Positions 1 through 6,811 of a stretch of 19,486 bases of DNA are shown here, piece after piece. The first letter of the stretch is position 1; the number at the start of each line of letters is the position of its first letter. The translations under genes were made by a program, and so were the position numbers. The stretch is from the NCBI GenBank assembly GCA_002435715.1, contig DISD01000078.1, positions 1 to 19,486 of the forward strand. The letters run 5' to 3'. The notes beneath the pieces were generated by a model, which worked only from the letters and a program-made list of their open reading frames with translations, was not told the origin of the DNA and made no database searches. This DNA is from Rhodospirillaceae bacterium UBA6219. GTDB lineage: Bacteria > Pseudomonadota > Alphaproteobacteria > Rhodospirillales > Magnetospirillaceae.

Positions 1-154
1 CTTCCTTCAGACGCACCGCTTCTTCGACCGCGATTTCGTCGAACGGGTTCATGGAAAACTTCACATTGGCGGTTTCGACGCCAGAGTTGTCCGACTTCAC
101 CCGGATCTTCACGTTGTAATCAATGACGCGCTTGACCGCGACGAGGACTTTCAT
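1..154 (-). CDS. etfB: electron transfer flavoprotein beta subunit (partial, N-terminal end only)
   Basis: The reverse strand from 154 encodes about 51 residues beginning MKVLVAVKRVIDYNVKIRV and continuing with the SMNPFDEIAVEEAVRLKE segment, which is characteristic of the EtfB/FixA N-terminus; the window edge cuts off the rest. EtfB with EtfA forms the soluble FAD/AMP flavoprotein that takes electrons from acyl-CoA dehydrogenases and passes them to ETF-quinone oxidoreductase. Its ATG (154-152) overlaps the TGA of the preceding CoA-transferase gene (153-151) in an ATGA arrangement, so the two are probably translationally coupled. Placement downstream of gcdH suggests a dedicated electron acceptor for glutaryl-CoA dehydrogenase. 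An etfA gene would be expected just outside the window; that is inference. Confidence 0.9.
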   Translation of the reverse strand, partial: MKVLVAVKRVIDYNVKIRVKSDNSGVETANVKFSMNPFDEIAVEEAVRLKE

Positions 155-1371
155 GGGAACGCTCCGACAATTCCATTGGCCGACAAGGCGGCGACGGTTT
201 CCTGATCCAATGCCAACACCGTGGTCAACACATCCAACGTGTCGGCCCCCAATTGCGGCGGCGGACGGTCATAGGTGACCGGGGTTTCCGACAGGCGGAT
301 GGGATTGGCCAGCAAATCCACCGAACCGGACACCGGGTGCTCCATATGGGCGACCATGCCGCGATGGCGGATTTGCGGATTGTCGAAAACCTGGGCCAGG
401 TTGTTGATGGGGCCGCAGGGCACCCCCACCGCTTCCAGCATTTCGATCCACTGGGCGCTGGGTCGTGATGCCATGTTGGCCTTCAACAGCGGCACCAGAG
501 TTTCGCGGTTCTTCACCCGCGCCGCGTTGGTGGCGAAGCGGGTATCCTCGGCCAAGGCCGGGCAACCGGCGACACCGCAGAAACGCTGGAACTGGGTGTC
601 GTTGCCCACCGCCAGGATGACGTGGCCGTCGGCGGTGGGGAAAGCCTGATAGGGCACGATGTTGGGATGCGAATTGCCCAATCGTTCGGGAATGATACCG
701 CCCACCAGATAATTGCTGGCCTGGTTGGCCAGCACCGCCACCTGGACGTCCAGCAACGCCATGTCCACGTGCTGGCCTTGGCCGGTGCGGTCGCGATGGG
801 CCAAGGCGGCCAGGATGGCCACCGAGGCGTACATGCCGGTGAAGATGTCGGTCAACGCCACGCCGACCTTCATGGGCTCGCCACCGGCATCGCCGGTCAA
901 GCTCATCAACCCGCCCATGCCCTGCACCAGGAAGTCGTAACCGGCACGGGACGCATAAGGGCCATCCTGGCCGAAACCGGTGATGGAACAATAGACGATG
1001 TCGGGCTTGACCGCCTTCAGCGAAGCGTAATCCAGGCCGTATTTGGCCAAGCCCCCCACCTTGAAGTTTTCCAGCACCACGTCGCATTGCGCCGCCAGTT
1101 GGCGGATCAGGTCCTGACCCGCTTTCTGGGTGATGTCGATGGCCACCGACCGCTTGCCCCGGTTGGTGGACAGGTAATAGGCGCTTTCCTTGGAATCGCG
1201 CCCCTCCTTGTCCTTCAGGAACGGAGGCCCCCAGCGGCGGGTGTCGTCGCCGTCGCCGGGTTTTTCCACCTTGATGACCTCGGCCCCCAGATCGGCCAGC
1301 AGCTGACCGGCCCACGGGCCGGCCAACACGCGTGACAGATCAAGGACGCGCAGATGCGAAAGCGCCCCCAT
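151..1371 (-). CDS. CaiB/BaiF family (class III) CoA-transferase, probable glutarate CoA-transferase
   Basis: A 406-residue protein of normal length for family III CoA-transferases. It opens with the family-typical LRVLDLSRVLAGPWAGQLLADLGAEVIKVEKPGDGDDTR and has the later GYDFLVQGMGGLMSLTG segment. The expected catalytic aspartate, aligned to Asp169 of formyl-CoA transferase, is D175 in ALTDIFTGMYA. Family members move CoA between carboxylic acids through acyl-aspartyl intermediates. The neighbour gcdH makes succinyl-CoA:glutarate CoA-transferase (SUGCT/GcdG type) the most likely activity, because glutarate must be activated before GcdH can act; the specificity is inferred from context. The start lies only 2 bases after the gcdH stop without a clear Shine-Dalgarno, and the stop overlaps the etfB start, so the operon is tightly coupled. 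Other acyl-CoA donors or acceptors cannot be excluded. Confidence 0.85.
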   Translation of the reverse strand: MGALSHLRVLDLSRVLAGPWAGQLLADLGAEVIKVEKPGDGDDTRRWGPPFLKDKEGRDSKESAYYLSTNRGKRSVAIDITQKAGQDLIRQLAAQCDVVLENFKVGGLAKYGLDYASLKAVKPDIVYCSITGFGQDGPYASRAGYDFLVQGMGGLMSLTGDAGGEPMKVGVALTDIFTGMYASVAILAALAHRDRTGQGQHVDMALLDVQVAVLANQASNYLVGGIIPERLGNSHPNIVPYQAFPTADGHVILAVGNDTQFQRFCGVAGCPALAEDTRFATNAARVKNRETLVPLLKANMASRPSAQWIEMLEAVGVPCGPINNLAQVFDNPQIRHRGMVAHMEHPVSGSVDLLANPIRLSETPVTYDRPPPQLGADTLDVLTTVLALDQETVAALSANGIVGAFP

Positions 1372-1373
1372 GA

Positions 1374-2552
1374 TCAGAAGAAGGCCTGGATGCCGGTCTG
1401 GGCGCGGCCCAGGATCAGGGCATGGACGTCTTGGGTACCTTCATAGGTGTTGACGGTTTCCAGGTTGACCATGTGGCGGATGACCTGGAATTCGTCGGCG
1501 ATACCGTTGCCGCCGTGCATGTCACGGGCGATGCGGGCGACATCCAGCGACTTGACGCAATTGTTGCGCTTGATCATCGACACCGCTTCCGGCGCCCAGG
1601 TGCCTTCGTCCATCATGCGGCCGACGCGCAGGCAGGCCTGCAGACCCAGAGTGATGTCGGTCTGCATGTTGGCCAGCTTGAACTGGATCAGCTGGTTGGC
1701 GGCCAGCGGACGACCGAATTGCTTGCGGTCCAAGGTGTACTGGCGCGCCGCGTGCCAGCAGAATTCGGCGGCGCCGATGACGCCCCAGGCGATGCCGTAA
1801 CGGGCCTTGTTCAGACAGCCGAAGGGGCCACCCAAGCCCGAAGCGTCGGGCAGCAGGTTTTCTTCGGGAACGAAGGCTTCGTCGAGGACGATTTCACCGG
1901 TGATCGAGGCACGCAGCGACAGCTTGCCTTCGATCTTGGGGGTGGAAAAACCCTTGGTGCCGCGTTCGACGATGAAGCCCTTGATCTTGCCGTCATGGGC
2001 TTCCGACTTGGCCCACACCACGGCGATGTCGGAAATCGGCGAATTGGTGATCCACATCTTCTGGCCGGTCAGCAGATAGCCGCCGTCGACCTTCTTGGCG
2101 CGGGTCCGCATGCTGGCCGGGTCCGAGCCCGAATCCGGCTCGGTCAGGCCGAAGCAGCCGATCATCTCGCCGGTGGCCAGCTTGGGCAGGTACTTCTTCT
2201 TCTGCTCTTCCGAGCCATAGGAATAGATGGGGTGCATGACCAGCGACGATTGCACGCTCATGGCCGAACGATAGCCGGAATCGACCCGTTCCACTTCGCG
2301 GGCGATCAGGCCATAGGCCACGTGGTTGACACCCGGCCCGCCGTATTCTTCCGGCACCGTCGGCCCCAACAGGCCCAGTTCACCCATCTCGGTCATGATC
2401 TCGCGGTCGAAGCGTTCCTCGCGGAAGGCGCTGATCACGCGGGGCTGCAGCTTGTCCTGGCAATAAGCCCGGGCCGCGTCGCGGATCATCTTTTCTTCTT
2501 CCGACAGTTGGTCCTCGATCAGAAAGGCGTCATCCCACTGGAAGCTTTGCAC
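1374..2552 (-). CDS. gcdH: glutaryl-CoA dehydrogenase
   Basis: FAD-dependent acyl-CoA dehydrogenase that oxidises and decarboxylates glutaryl-CoA to crotonyl-CoA, the convergence point of lysine, tryptophan, glutarate and anaerobic benzoyl-CoA degradation. It follows human GCDH closely along its whole length: SGYRSAMSVQSSLVMHPI, GCFGLTEPDSGSDP, LGGPFGCLNKARYGIAWG, RDMHGGNGIADEF and NTYEGTQDVHALILGRA. Using the GTG start at 2552 (392 residues), the catalytic base is E371 in YEGTQD; R95 and S99 match the glutaryl-carboxylate-binding Arg94 and Ser98 of the human enzyme. The frame stays open to a TTG at 2585, but AAGGAGA at 2565-2559 lies 6 bases before the GTG, so I prefer GTG. First gene of the operon, divergent from the LysR gene, and likely regulated by it or through the shared promoter region. 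Confidence 0.93.
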   Translation of the reverse strand: MQSFQWDDAFLIEDQLSEEEKMIRDAARAYCQDKLQPRVISAFREERFDREIMTEMGELGLLGPTVPEEYGGPGVNHVAYGLIAREVERVDSGYRSAMSVQSSLVMHPIYSYGSEEQKKKYLPKLATGEMIGCFGLTEPDSGSDPASMRTRAKKVDGGYLLTGQKMWITNSPISDIAVVWAKSEAHDGKIKGFIVERGTKGFSTPKIEGKLSLRASITGEIVLDEAFVPEENLLPDASGLGGPFGCLNKARYGIAWGVIGAAEFCWHAARQYTLDRKQFGRPLAANQLIQFKLANMQTDITLGLQACLRVGRMMDEGTWAPEAVSMIKRNNCVKSLDVARIARDMHGGNGIADEFQVIRHMVNLETVNTYEGTQDVHALILGRAQTGIQAFF

Positions 2553-2558
2553 GGTCCG

Positions 2559-2565
2559 TCTCCTT
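2559..2565 (-). promoter_or_regulatory. ribosome binding site that decides the gcdH start
   Basis: Reading the minus strand, AAGGAGA lies 6 bases upstream of GTG (2552-2550). It falls inside the frame extension that would be coding if the TTG at 2585 were used, which argues for the shorter 392-residue GcdH. Confidence 0.7.
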
Positions 2566-2614
2566 GGTTTTCGTGTTGCCGACAAGGTGCCGCAACCCGG
2601 CTATCATTGGAAAA

Positions 2615-2636
2615 ATATCTTTCATATGGGCGATAT
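2615..2636. promoter_or_regulatory. candidate LysR-type operator (interrupted inverted repeat)
   Basis: ATATC (2615-2619), 12 bases, then GATAT (2632-2636), an inverted repeat in the divergent gap between gcdH and the LysR gene, overlapping the palindromic promoter core. LysR-type regulators commonly bind interrupted dyads in such gaps. The assignment is inferred from position; no binding motif for this protein is known to me. Confidence 0.35.
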
Positions 2637-2650
2637 AATTTTTAATTATA
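2634..2650. promoter_or_regulatory. palindromic divergent promoter core with TATAAT on both strands
   Basis: The 17 bases TATAATT-TTT-AATTATA form a perfect 7-bp inverted repeat with a 3-base centre. This places a consensus TATAAT -10 hexamer at 2634-2639 on the plus strand (towards the LysR gene at 2655) and another at 2650-2645 on the minus strand (towards gcdH). The plus-strand start point would fall near 2646, leaving a leader of only about 9 bases for the LysR gene. The minus-strand start near 2638 would give gcdH a leader of about 85 bases. No good -35 hexamer is visible at ideal spacing on either strand, so activator dependence is plausible. It could alternatively be an AT-rich operator. 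Confidence 0.5.
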
Positions 2651-2654
2651 GCGG

Positions 2655-3572
2655 ATGATCGAACTGCGCCCGCTCCGTTATTTCCTCAGCATCGTCGAGC
2701 ACGGCTCGCTCAGCCGCGCCGCCGAGGTGCTGCACGTGGCACAGCCGGCGCTGAGTTTACATCTGAAGCGCCTGGAAGCCCAATTCGGCTGCCAATTGCT
2801 GCATCGGACCACCCGCGGCGTGGTCCCCACCGAGAATGGCCAACGTCTGGCCCAGCGCGCACGCAGCTTGCTGGAACACACCAACAATCTGGTGGACGAG
2901 GTGCGCGGCCTGGAGGCGGTGCCGTCCGGCCCGGCGGTGATCGGCATTCCCACCTCGCTGGGCACCATCCTGACCGTTCCCCTGGTCAAGCGGGTGCGCG
3001 AATTGTTCCCCGACATCCGCCTGAAGGTGGTCGAGGCACTGTCCGGCCACATGCGGGACTGGGTCCTGTCGGGTCAGGCCGATCTGGCGGTCACCTTCGG
3101 CGCCGAGCCCACCCCCGGCCTGACCACCCAATTCCTGGCCCGCGAAAGTCTGTGTCTGGTCGGCCCGCTTCACGATCCGCTGATCGCCCATGCCGCCGCC
3201 ATCGAGATGGATCAGGTCCTGGACCTGCCGCTGATCATGCCCAGCCGCCCCCATGGGGTGCGCGAAGAGGTGGAACGTGCCGCCACCATTCGCCGCCGCC
3301 CGCCCAACGTGGTGGTGGAACTGGACGCCTTGCACCAGATCAAGCCGCTGGTGGCCGACGGCATCGGCTACACCATCTTGTCGCAACGCTATGCCCGGCA
3401 CGGTTCGGACAGCGAAAGGCTGTCCGTCCTGCCCATCACCCGGCCGGCCATCGAAAGGGTGATTTCCCTGGCCCATGCCAGCGACCGGCCTTTGTCGGTT
3501 GCCGCCGGGGCGGTCCAGGCGCAATTGTTGCATCTGGTCACCCGGTTGACCCATGACGGCCGATGGATCTGA
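2655..3572 (+). CDS. LysR-family transcriptional regulator
   Basis: A 305-residue protein of standard LysR length. The N-terminal winged helix-turn-helix is clear at about residues 3-62 (LRPLRYFLSIVEHGSLSRAAEVLHVAQPALSLHLKRLEAQFG, then LLHRTTRGVVPTENG). The effector-binding domain of the LysR_substrate type occupies about 90-300, with GIPTSLGTILTVPLVKRVRELFPDIRLKVVEA as its first strand-helix unit. It resembles the Nac/Cbl-like branch more than short LysR members, judged by eye. It diverges from the gcdH operon, as gcdR does from gcdH-gcdG in pseudomonads, so control of glutaryl-CoA genes is the best guess. It is also first in a row of three regulator genes (kinase gene 37 bases downstream), so a role in the transporter circuit is possible. 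The leader is very short and no Shine-Dalgarno is visible. Confidence 0.9.
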   Translation: MIELRPLRYFLSIVEHGSLSRAAEVLHVAQPALSLHLKRLEAQFGCQLLHRTTRGVVPTENGQRLAQRARSLLEHTNNLVDEVRGLEAVPSGPAVIGIPTSLGTILTVPLVKRVRELFPDIRLKVVEALSGHMRDWVLSGQADLAVTFGAEPTPGLTTQFLARESLCLVGPLHDPLIAHAAAIEMDQVLDLPLIMPSRPHGVREEVERAATIRRRPPNVVVELDALHQIKPLVADGIGYTILSQRYARHGSDSERLSVLPITRPAIERVISLAHASDRPLSVAAGAVQAQLLHLVTRLTHDGRWI

Positions 3573-3609
3573 TCGTGCCGGCCGCAACAATGATTGTCGG
3601 GATCGTTCC

Positions 3610-5286
3610 ATGCGTTTGCGTTCTTCCATCGTCCGCAAGTACCTGTTGATTTCACTTCTGGGCTCGGTGGCGCCGATGATCGCGGTGGGCGCCCTGTACG
3701 ACCGCTATGCCGGGGCGCTGTTGGAACAGATCACCGGCGAAAGGCTGACTGCGCAACTGACCGCCACCGCCAGCCGCATCACCGCCTTTCTCGACGTGCG
3801 CAGCTATCAGATCGAAACCTTGTCCAATTACCCGGCGCTGCCGGTCTTCGCCCGGACCGGATACGACCCGGGTGGCGAGATCGGCTCGTTGCTGCGCATC
3901 GAAGCCGACGTCCCCGACCTTTACGGCATCTTGCTGTTCGACCAAGGCCCCAAACCCATCCGCATCGTCGCCGGTCAGGCGGCGTCAGGCGCCCCTTATT
4001 GGTCGAACCTGGCCCTGGACCTCAGCGGCAAGCCGGTGACCCGGGCCGGCGACACCGAGGTGATCGGCCCGGTTCCGCCCTCGGAAGACCAATCGGGCTA
4101 TCTGCTGATGCGCCAGGCCATGCGGCCGTCGCCCAGCGGCGCCAGCCAGGGCAGCATCGCCTTGCATGTGCGCCTGGCGTCCATCACCGAATTGATGGGC
4201 GGGCCGTCCTTGGCCGGCATCATCCAGCCGGTGCTGAAAACCCCGGTCGGCTTTTTCGACAGCGTCGGCAAGCCGGTGGTGCCGGGCCGTAAACTGGCGG
4301 CTGGGCCCGAAGTCCTGCCCGGTTGGCAACCTATGCTGGTCATCGATCCCGACCAGTTGATCAGCCCCTTCGTCGCCGCCCGCCAGGGGCTGTTCGTCAC
4401 CGGCGCCCTGGTGGCCATCGTCACCTTCGTGCTGTTCACCCGGCTGTCGGGCAAGTTGCGCGACCGCATCACCCCCTTGGTCAAGGGGGCCGAGGCAGTG
4501 GCCGCCGGCAACCTGGATTATCGCATCACCGAAACCGGCGACGACGAAATCAGCGGCTTGGCCAAGACCTTCAACGCCATGTCCGGGCGTTTGCGGGAAA
4601 ACGTCGACCGCACCATGAAGGTGGAACGACTGGCGGCCCTGGGCGAGTTCGCCACCGGCGTCGCCCACGAGATCCGCAATCCGCTGGCCACCATCAAGAC
4701 CAGCGTCCAAGCCCTGGGCCGTGGCGAAGCCGACAGCGAACGCAAGGACATCCTGCGCGACGTGGAAAGCGAGATCGACCGTCTGGCCCGGGTGATGGAA
4801 GACGTGCTGGCCTTCGGCCGCCCACACCCGCCGCAGCGAAGCGCGGTGCCGGTGGACGAATTGTTCCGCCGCGTCTTCGTGCTGATGAACCGCGCCGCCG
4901 AGGAACGGCAATTGACGCTGATGCCGGCCGACAGCCGAGCGGCGGTGTTGAACGTCGACCGCGACCAGATCATCCAGGTGATGATGAATCTGGTGATCAA
5001 TTCGATCCAGGCCTGCCAAGCGGGCGGCCATATCACCCTTCGGGCCCGCCTCGACGGCGCCGATTCGGCGGTGATCGAGGTCGAGGACGACGGCAGCGGC
5101 ATCGCCCCCGACATCCTGGGCAAGGTGACCGACCCCTTCTTCACCACCAAATCGCGGGGCACCGGTCTGGGGCTTGCCATTTCCCGGCAATTGGTGGAAC
5201 TGAACGGCGGCGAGTTGCACATCGCCCCCAAAGCGACGCAAGGCACCTTGGTGATCTTGCAATTGCCGACTTGGAAGGAACAGTGA
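3610..5286 (+). CDS. membrane sensor histidine kinase (NtrB/DctB-like) of a sigma-54 two-component system
   Basis: A 558-residue kinase. Layout: transmembrane helix at about residues 11-31; extracytoplasmic sensor region of about 230 residues, beginning with a long helix (ERLTAQLTATASRITAFLDV) like Cache-type sensors; second transmembrane helix at about 261-279; HAMP at about 280-331; HisKA with the phosphorylated histidine H353 in VAHEIRNPLATIKTS; HATPase_c with N box (MMNLVINSIQA, N464), G1 (DDGSGI) and G2 (TTKSRGTGLGLAIS). The frame is open back to ATG 3553, inside the LysR gene; I chose ATG 3610 because it lies just before the basic, hydrophobic N-terminus. The stop overlaps the response-regulator start (TGATG), making it the cognate partner. 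The ligand is unknown but probably the solute imported by the adjacent ABC system. Confidence 0.9.
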   Translation: MRLRSSIVRKYLLISLLGSVAPMIAVGALYDRYAGALLEQITGERLTAQLTATASRITAFLDVRSYQIETLSNYPALPVFARTGYDPGGEIGSLLRIEADVPDLYGILLFDQGPKPIRIVAGQAASGAPYWSNLALDLSGKPVTRAGDTEVIGPVPPSEDQSGYLLMRQAMRPSPSGASQGSIALHVRLASITELMGGPSLAGIIQPVLKTPVGFFDSVGKPVVPGRKLAAGPEVLPGWQPMLVIDPDQLISPFVAARQGLFVTGALVAIVTFVLFTRLSGKLRDRITPLVKGAEAVAAGNLDYRITETGDDEISGLAKTFNAMSGRLRENVDRTMKVERLAALGEFATGVAHEIRNPLATIKTSVQALGRGEADSERKDILRDVESEIDRLARVMEDVLAFGRPHPPQRSAVPVDELFRRVFVLMNRAAEERQLTLMPADSRAAVLNVDRDQIIQVMMNLVINSIQACQAGGHITLRARLDGADSAVIEVEDDGSGIAPDILGKVTDPFFTTKSRGTGLGLAISRQLVELNGGELHIAPKATQGTLVILQLPTWKEQ

Positions 5287-6626
5287 TGGCCGCCTCCATC
5301 TTGCTGATCGACGACGAGGAAGCCTTGGTGCGGTCGTTGAGCTTCGCCCTGAAGGGCGAGGGATACCGCGCCAGCGGCGCCCATAGCGGCACCGAGGGGC
5401 TGGCCATGCTGCGCCAGGACCAGCCGTCGGTGGTGCTGTTGGACCTGCGCCTGCCCGACATGTCGGGCATGGAGGTGCTGCAAGGCATCCGCGCCGAAAA
5501 CCCCGATTTGCCGGTGATCATGATCTCGGCCCATGGCGACACCCGCGCCGCGGTCAAGGCGGTGAAACTGGGCGCCACCGATTACCTGACCAAACCTTTC
5601 GAACTGGACGAATTGTTCCACGTCATCGCCAGTGCCCTGGAACGCCAGCGCAAGGACGACGAAATCGCCTTTCACCGCCACGATTCCTTGGGCGAGGACG
5701 GATGGATCGGCACCAGCCCGGCCATGCTGCGTCTGGCCGAAACCCTGGGACAGATCGCCCGCTCGGCCTCGTCCCGGGTGTTGCTGCTGGGCGAATCGGG
5801 TACCGGCAAGACCATGGCGGCCCGCGCCATCCACCGCCAAAGCCCGCGCGGCCAAGGTCCCTTCATCGAAATCAACTGCGCGTCGCTGCCCGAACAATTG
5901 ATCGAGGCGGAATTGTTCGGCGCCGAAAAGGGGTCTTATACCGGCGCCCACCAGAAACGCGTCGGACTGGCGTCGCTGGCCCATCGCGGCACCTTGTTCC
6001 TGGACGAAATCGGCGAATTGCCGCTGGCGGTCCAAGCCAAGTTCCTGCACTTCCTGGAAGGCGGACAGTTCCGCCCCATCGGGGCCAATGCCCCGCAAAG
6101 CGCCGATGTGCGTGTCGTCGCCGCCACCAACCGCAACCTGGCCGAGGACGTGCGCCAAGGCCGCTTCCGCGAGGATTTGTTCTATCGCCTGAACGTCATC
6201 CAGGTGGCGCTGCCGCCGCTGCGCGACCGCGTCGAAGACGTGGCCAAACTGGCCCGGATGTTCGCCGAACAATACGGACGCGAGGAAGGTCGCCCGCCCA
6301 TTCGCCTGAGCGACGCCACCGAGCACTGCCTGCGCCACTATTCCTGGCCCGGCAACGTGCGCGAATTGCGCAACCTGATCGAGCGCCTGACCATCCTGCG
6401 CGGCGGAGCGCTGATCACCCCCGACGACCTGCCCGCCGAAATGCGGAGCGGCACGGAAACAACGGGACGCGCGCCCATCGGTCATTCCCTGGCCGACACC
6501 GAACGGGCGCTGTTGGAAGACGCCTTGGCCGAAGCCGGCGGGCACAAATCCCGCGCCGCCGAAATCCTGGGAATTTCCCGTCACGCGCTGAAACGGCGCC
6601 TGCATCGTCTGGGGATGGAGGACTGA
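5286..6626 (+). CDS. sigma-54-dependent NtrC-family response regulator
   Basis: A 446-residue regulator with the full three-part layout. The receiver spans about residues 4-118, with acidic pair D9/D10, phosphorylation site D53 in VVLLDLRLPDMSG and conserved K103 (TKPF). The AAA+ sigma-54 activation domain spans about 139-375, with Walker A GESGTGKT (169-176), Walker B GTLFLDEIG (235-243), the loop motif GSYTGA (216-221) and the arginine-finger region FREDLFYRLNV. The C-terminal Fis-type helix-turn-helix lies at about 418-441 (HKSRAAEILGISRHALKRRLHRLG). GSYTGA differs from the usual GAFTGA by A-to-S and F-to-Y. The ATG at 5286 overlaps the kinase TGA by one base. The frame is open upstream to 4323 but that part is shadowed by the kinase gene. 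A good sigma-54 promoter 109 bases downstream of the stop is the obvious target. Confidence 0.93.
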   Translation: MAASILLIDDEEALVRSLSFALKGEGYRASGAHSGTEGLAMLRQDQPSVVLLDLRLPDMSGMEVLQGIRAENPDLPVIMISAHGDTRAAVKAVKLGATDYLTKPFELDELFHVIASALERQRKDDEIAFHRHDSLGEDGWIGTSPAMLRLAETLGQIARSASSRVLLLGESGTGKTMAARAIHRQSPRGQGPFIEINCASLPEQLIEAELFGAEKGSYTGAHQKRVGLASLAHRGTLFLDEIGELPLAVQAKFLHFLEGGQFRPIGANAPQSADVRVVAATNRNLAEDVRQGRFREDLFYRLNVIQVALPPLRDRVEDVAKLARMFAEQYGREEGRPPIRLSDATEHCLRHYSWPGNVRELRNLIERLTILRGGALITPDDLPAEMRSGTETTGRAPIGHSLADTERALLEDALAEAGGHKSRAAEILGISRHALKRRLHRLGMED

Positions 6627-6639
6627 GCGGTTTCCGCTC
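6625..6639. promoter_or_regulatory. short perfect hairpin at the end of the response-regulator gene
   Basis: GAGCGG-TTT-CCGCTC is a perfect 6-bp inverted repeat with a 3-base loop, starting within the stop codon. No T-run follows, so it is not a classical intrinsic terminator. It may be a weak Rho-type 3' end structure or a protein site upstream of the sigma-54 promoter. Confidence 0.4.
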
Positions 6640-6677
6640 GGCCCGGCGCGCAAGGTGCGCGGAATCCGCTCAACATC

Positions 6678-6708
6678 ATTCCGAATAGCGATATCGGTTT
6701 TCCGAAAT
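6678..6708. promoter_or_regulatory. candidate upstream activating sequence: two palindromic sites 21 bp apart
   Basis: Two TTCCGAA elements (6679-6685 and 6700-6706) sit exactly 21 bp apart, about two helical turns. Each is an odd palindrome (ATTC-C-GAAT and TTTC-C-GAAA), and an exact CGATATCG palindrome (6689-6696) lies between them. Their centres fall near -80 and -59 from the predicted sigma-54 start point. Tandem dyads on one DNA face are what an NtrC-family dimer pair usually binds, so these are the likely sites for the regulator encoded just upstream. Inferred from pattern and position. Confidence 0.5.
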
Positions 6709-6727
6709 GCCGCCCCTTCGGCGGCAT
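6707..6727. repeat. perfect 8-bp hairpin between the activating sites and the promoter
   Basis: ATGCCGCC (6707-6714), a 5-base loop CCTTC, then GGCGGCAT (6720-6727). There is no T-run on the plus strand. It could end the upstream regulator transcript or separate the activator sites from the promoter. Confidence 0.45.
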
Positions 6728-6734
6728 CCCGGCA

Positions 6735-6751
6735 TTGGCATGGCGCTTGCG
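6735..6751 (+). promoter_or_regulatory. sigma-54 (RpoN) -24/-12 promoter
   Basis: TTGGCATG-GCGC-TTGCG matches the sigma-54 consensus YTGGCACG-N4-TTGCW with few deviations. The invariant GG (6737-6738) and GC (6749-6750) are separated by the required 10 bases. The start point would be near 6762, about 50 bases upstream of the first binding-protein gene. A sigma-54-dependent activator gene ends 108 bases upstream, which supports function. Confidence 0.82.
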
Positions 6752-6811
6752 TTTCCGATCCCAAAAGCGCCGGGCCGTTCAACCAACGGGATCGGTAATC
6801 GGGAGGTCGTC

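Noticed and set aside
4323..5285. Upstream extension of the response-regulator frame
   Set aside because: The translation before 5286 is Arg, Pro and Gly rich and lies over the kinase catalytic domain; the receiver domain begins cleanly at ATG 5286.
6625..6639. Hairpin considered as an intrinsic terminator
   Set aside because: The stem is only 6 bp and no T-run follows, so I list it only as a structure.
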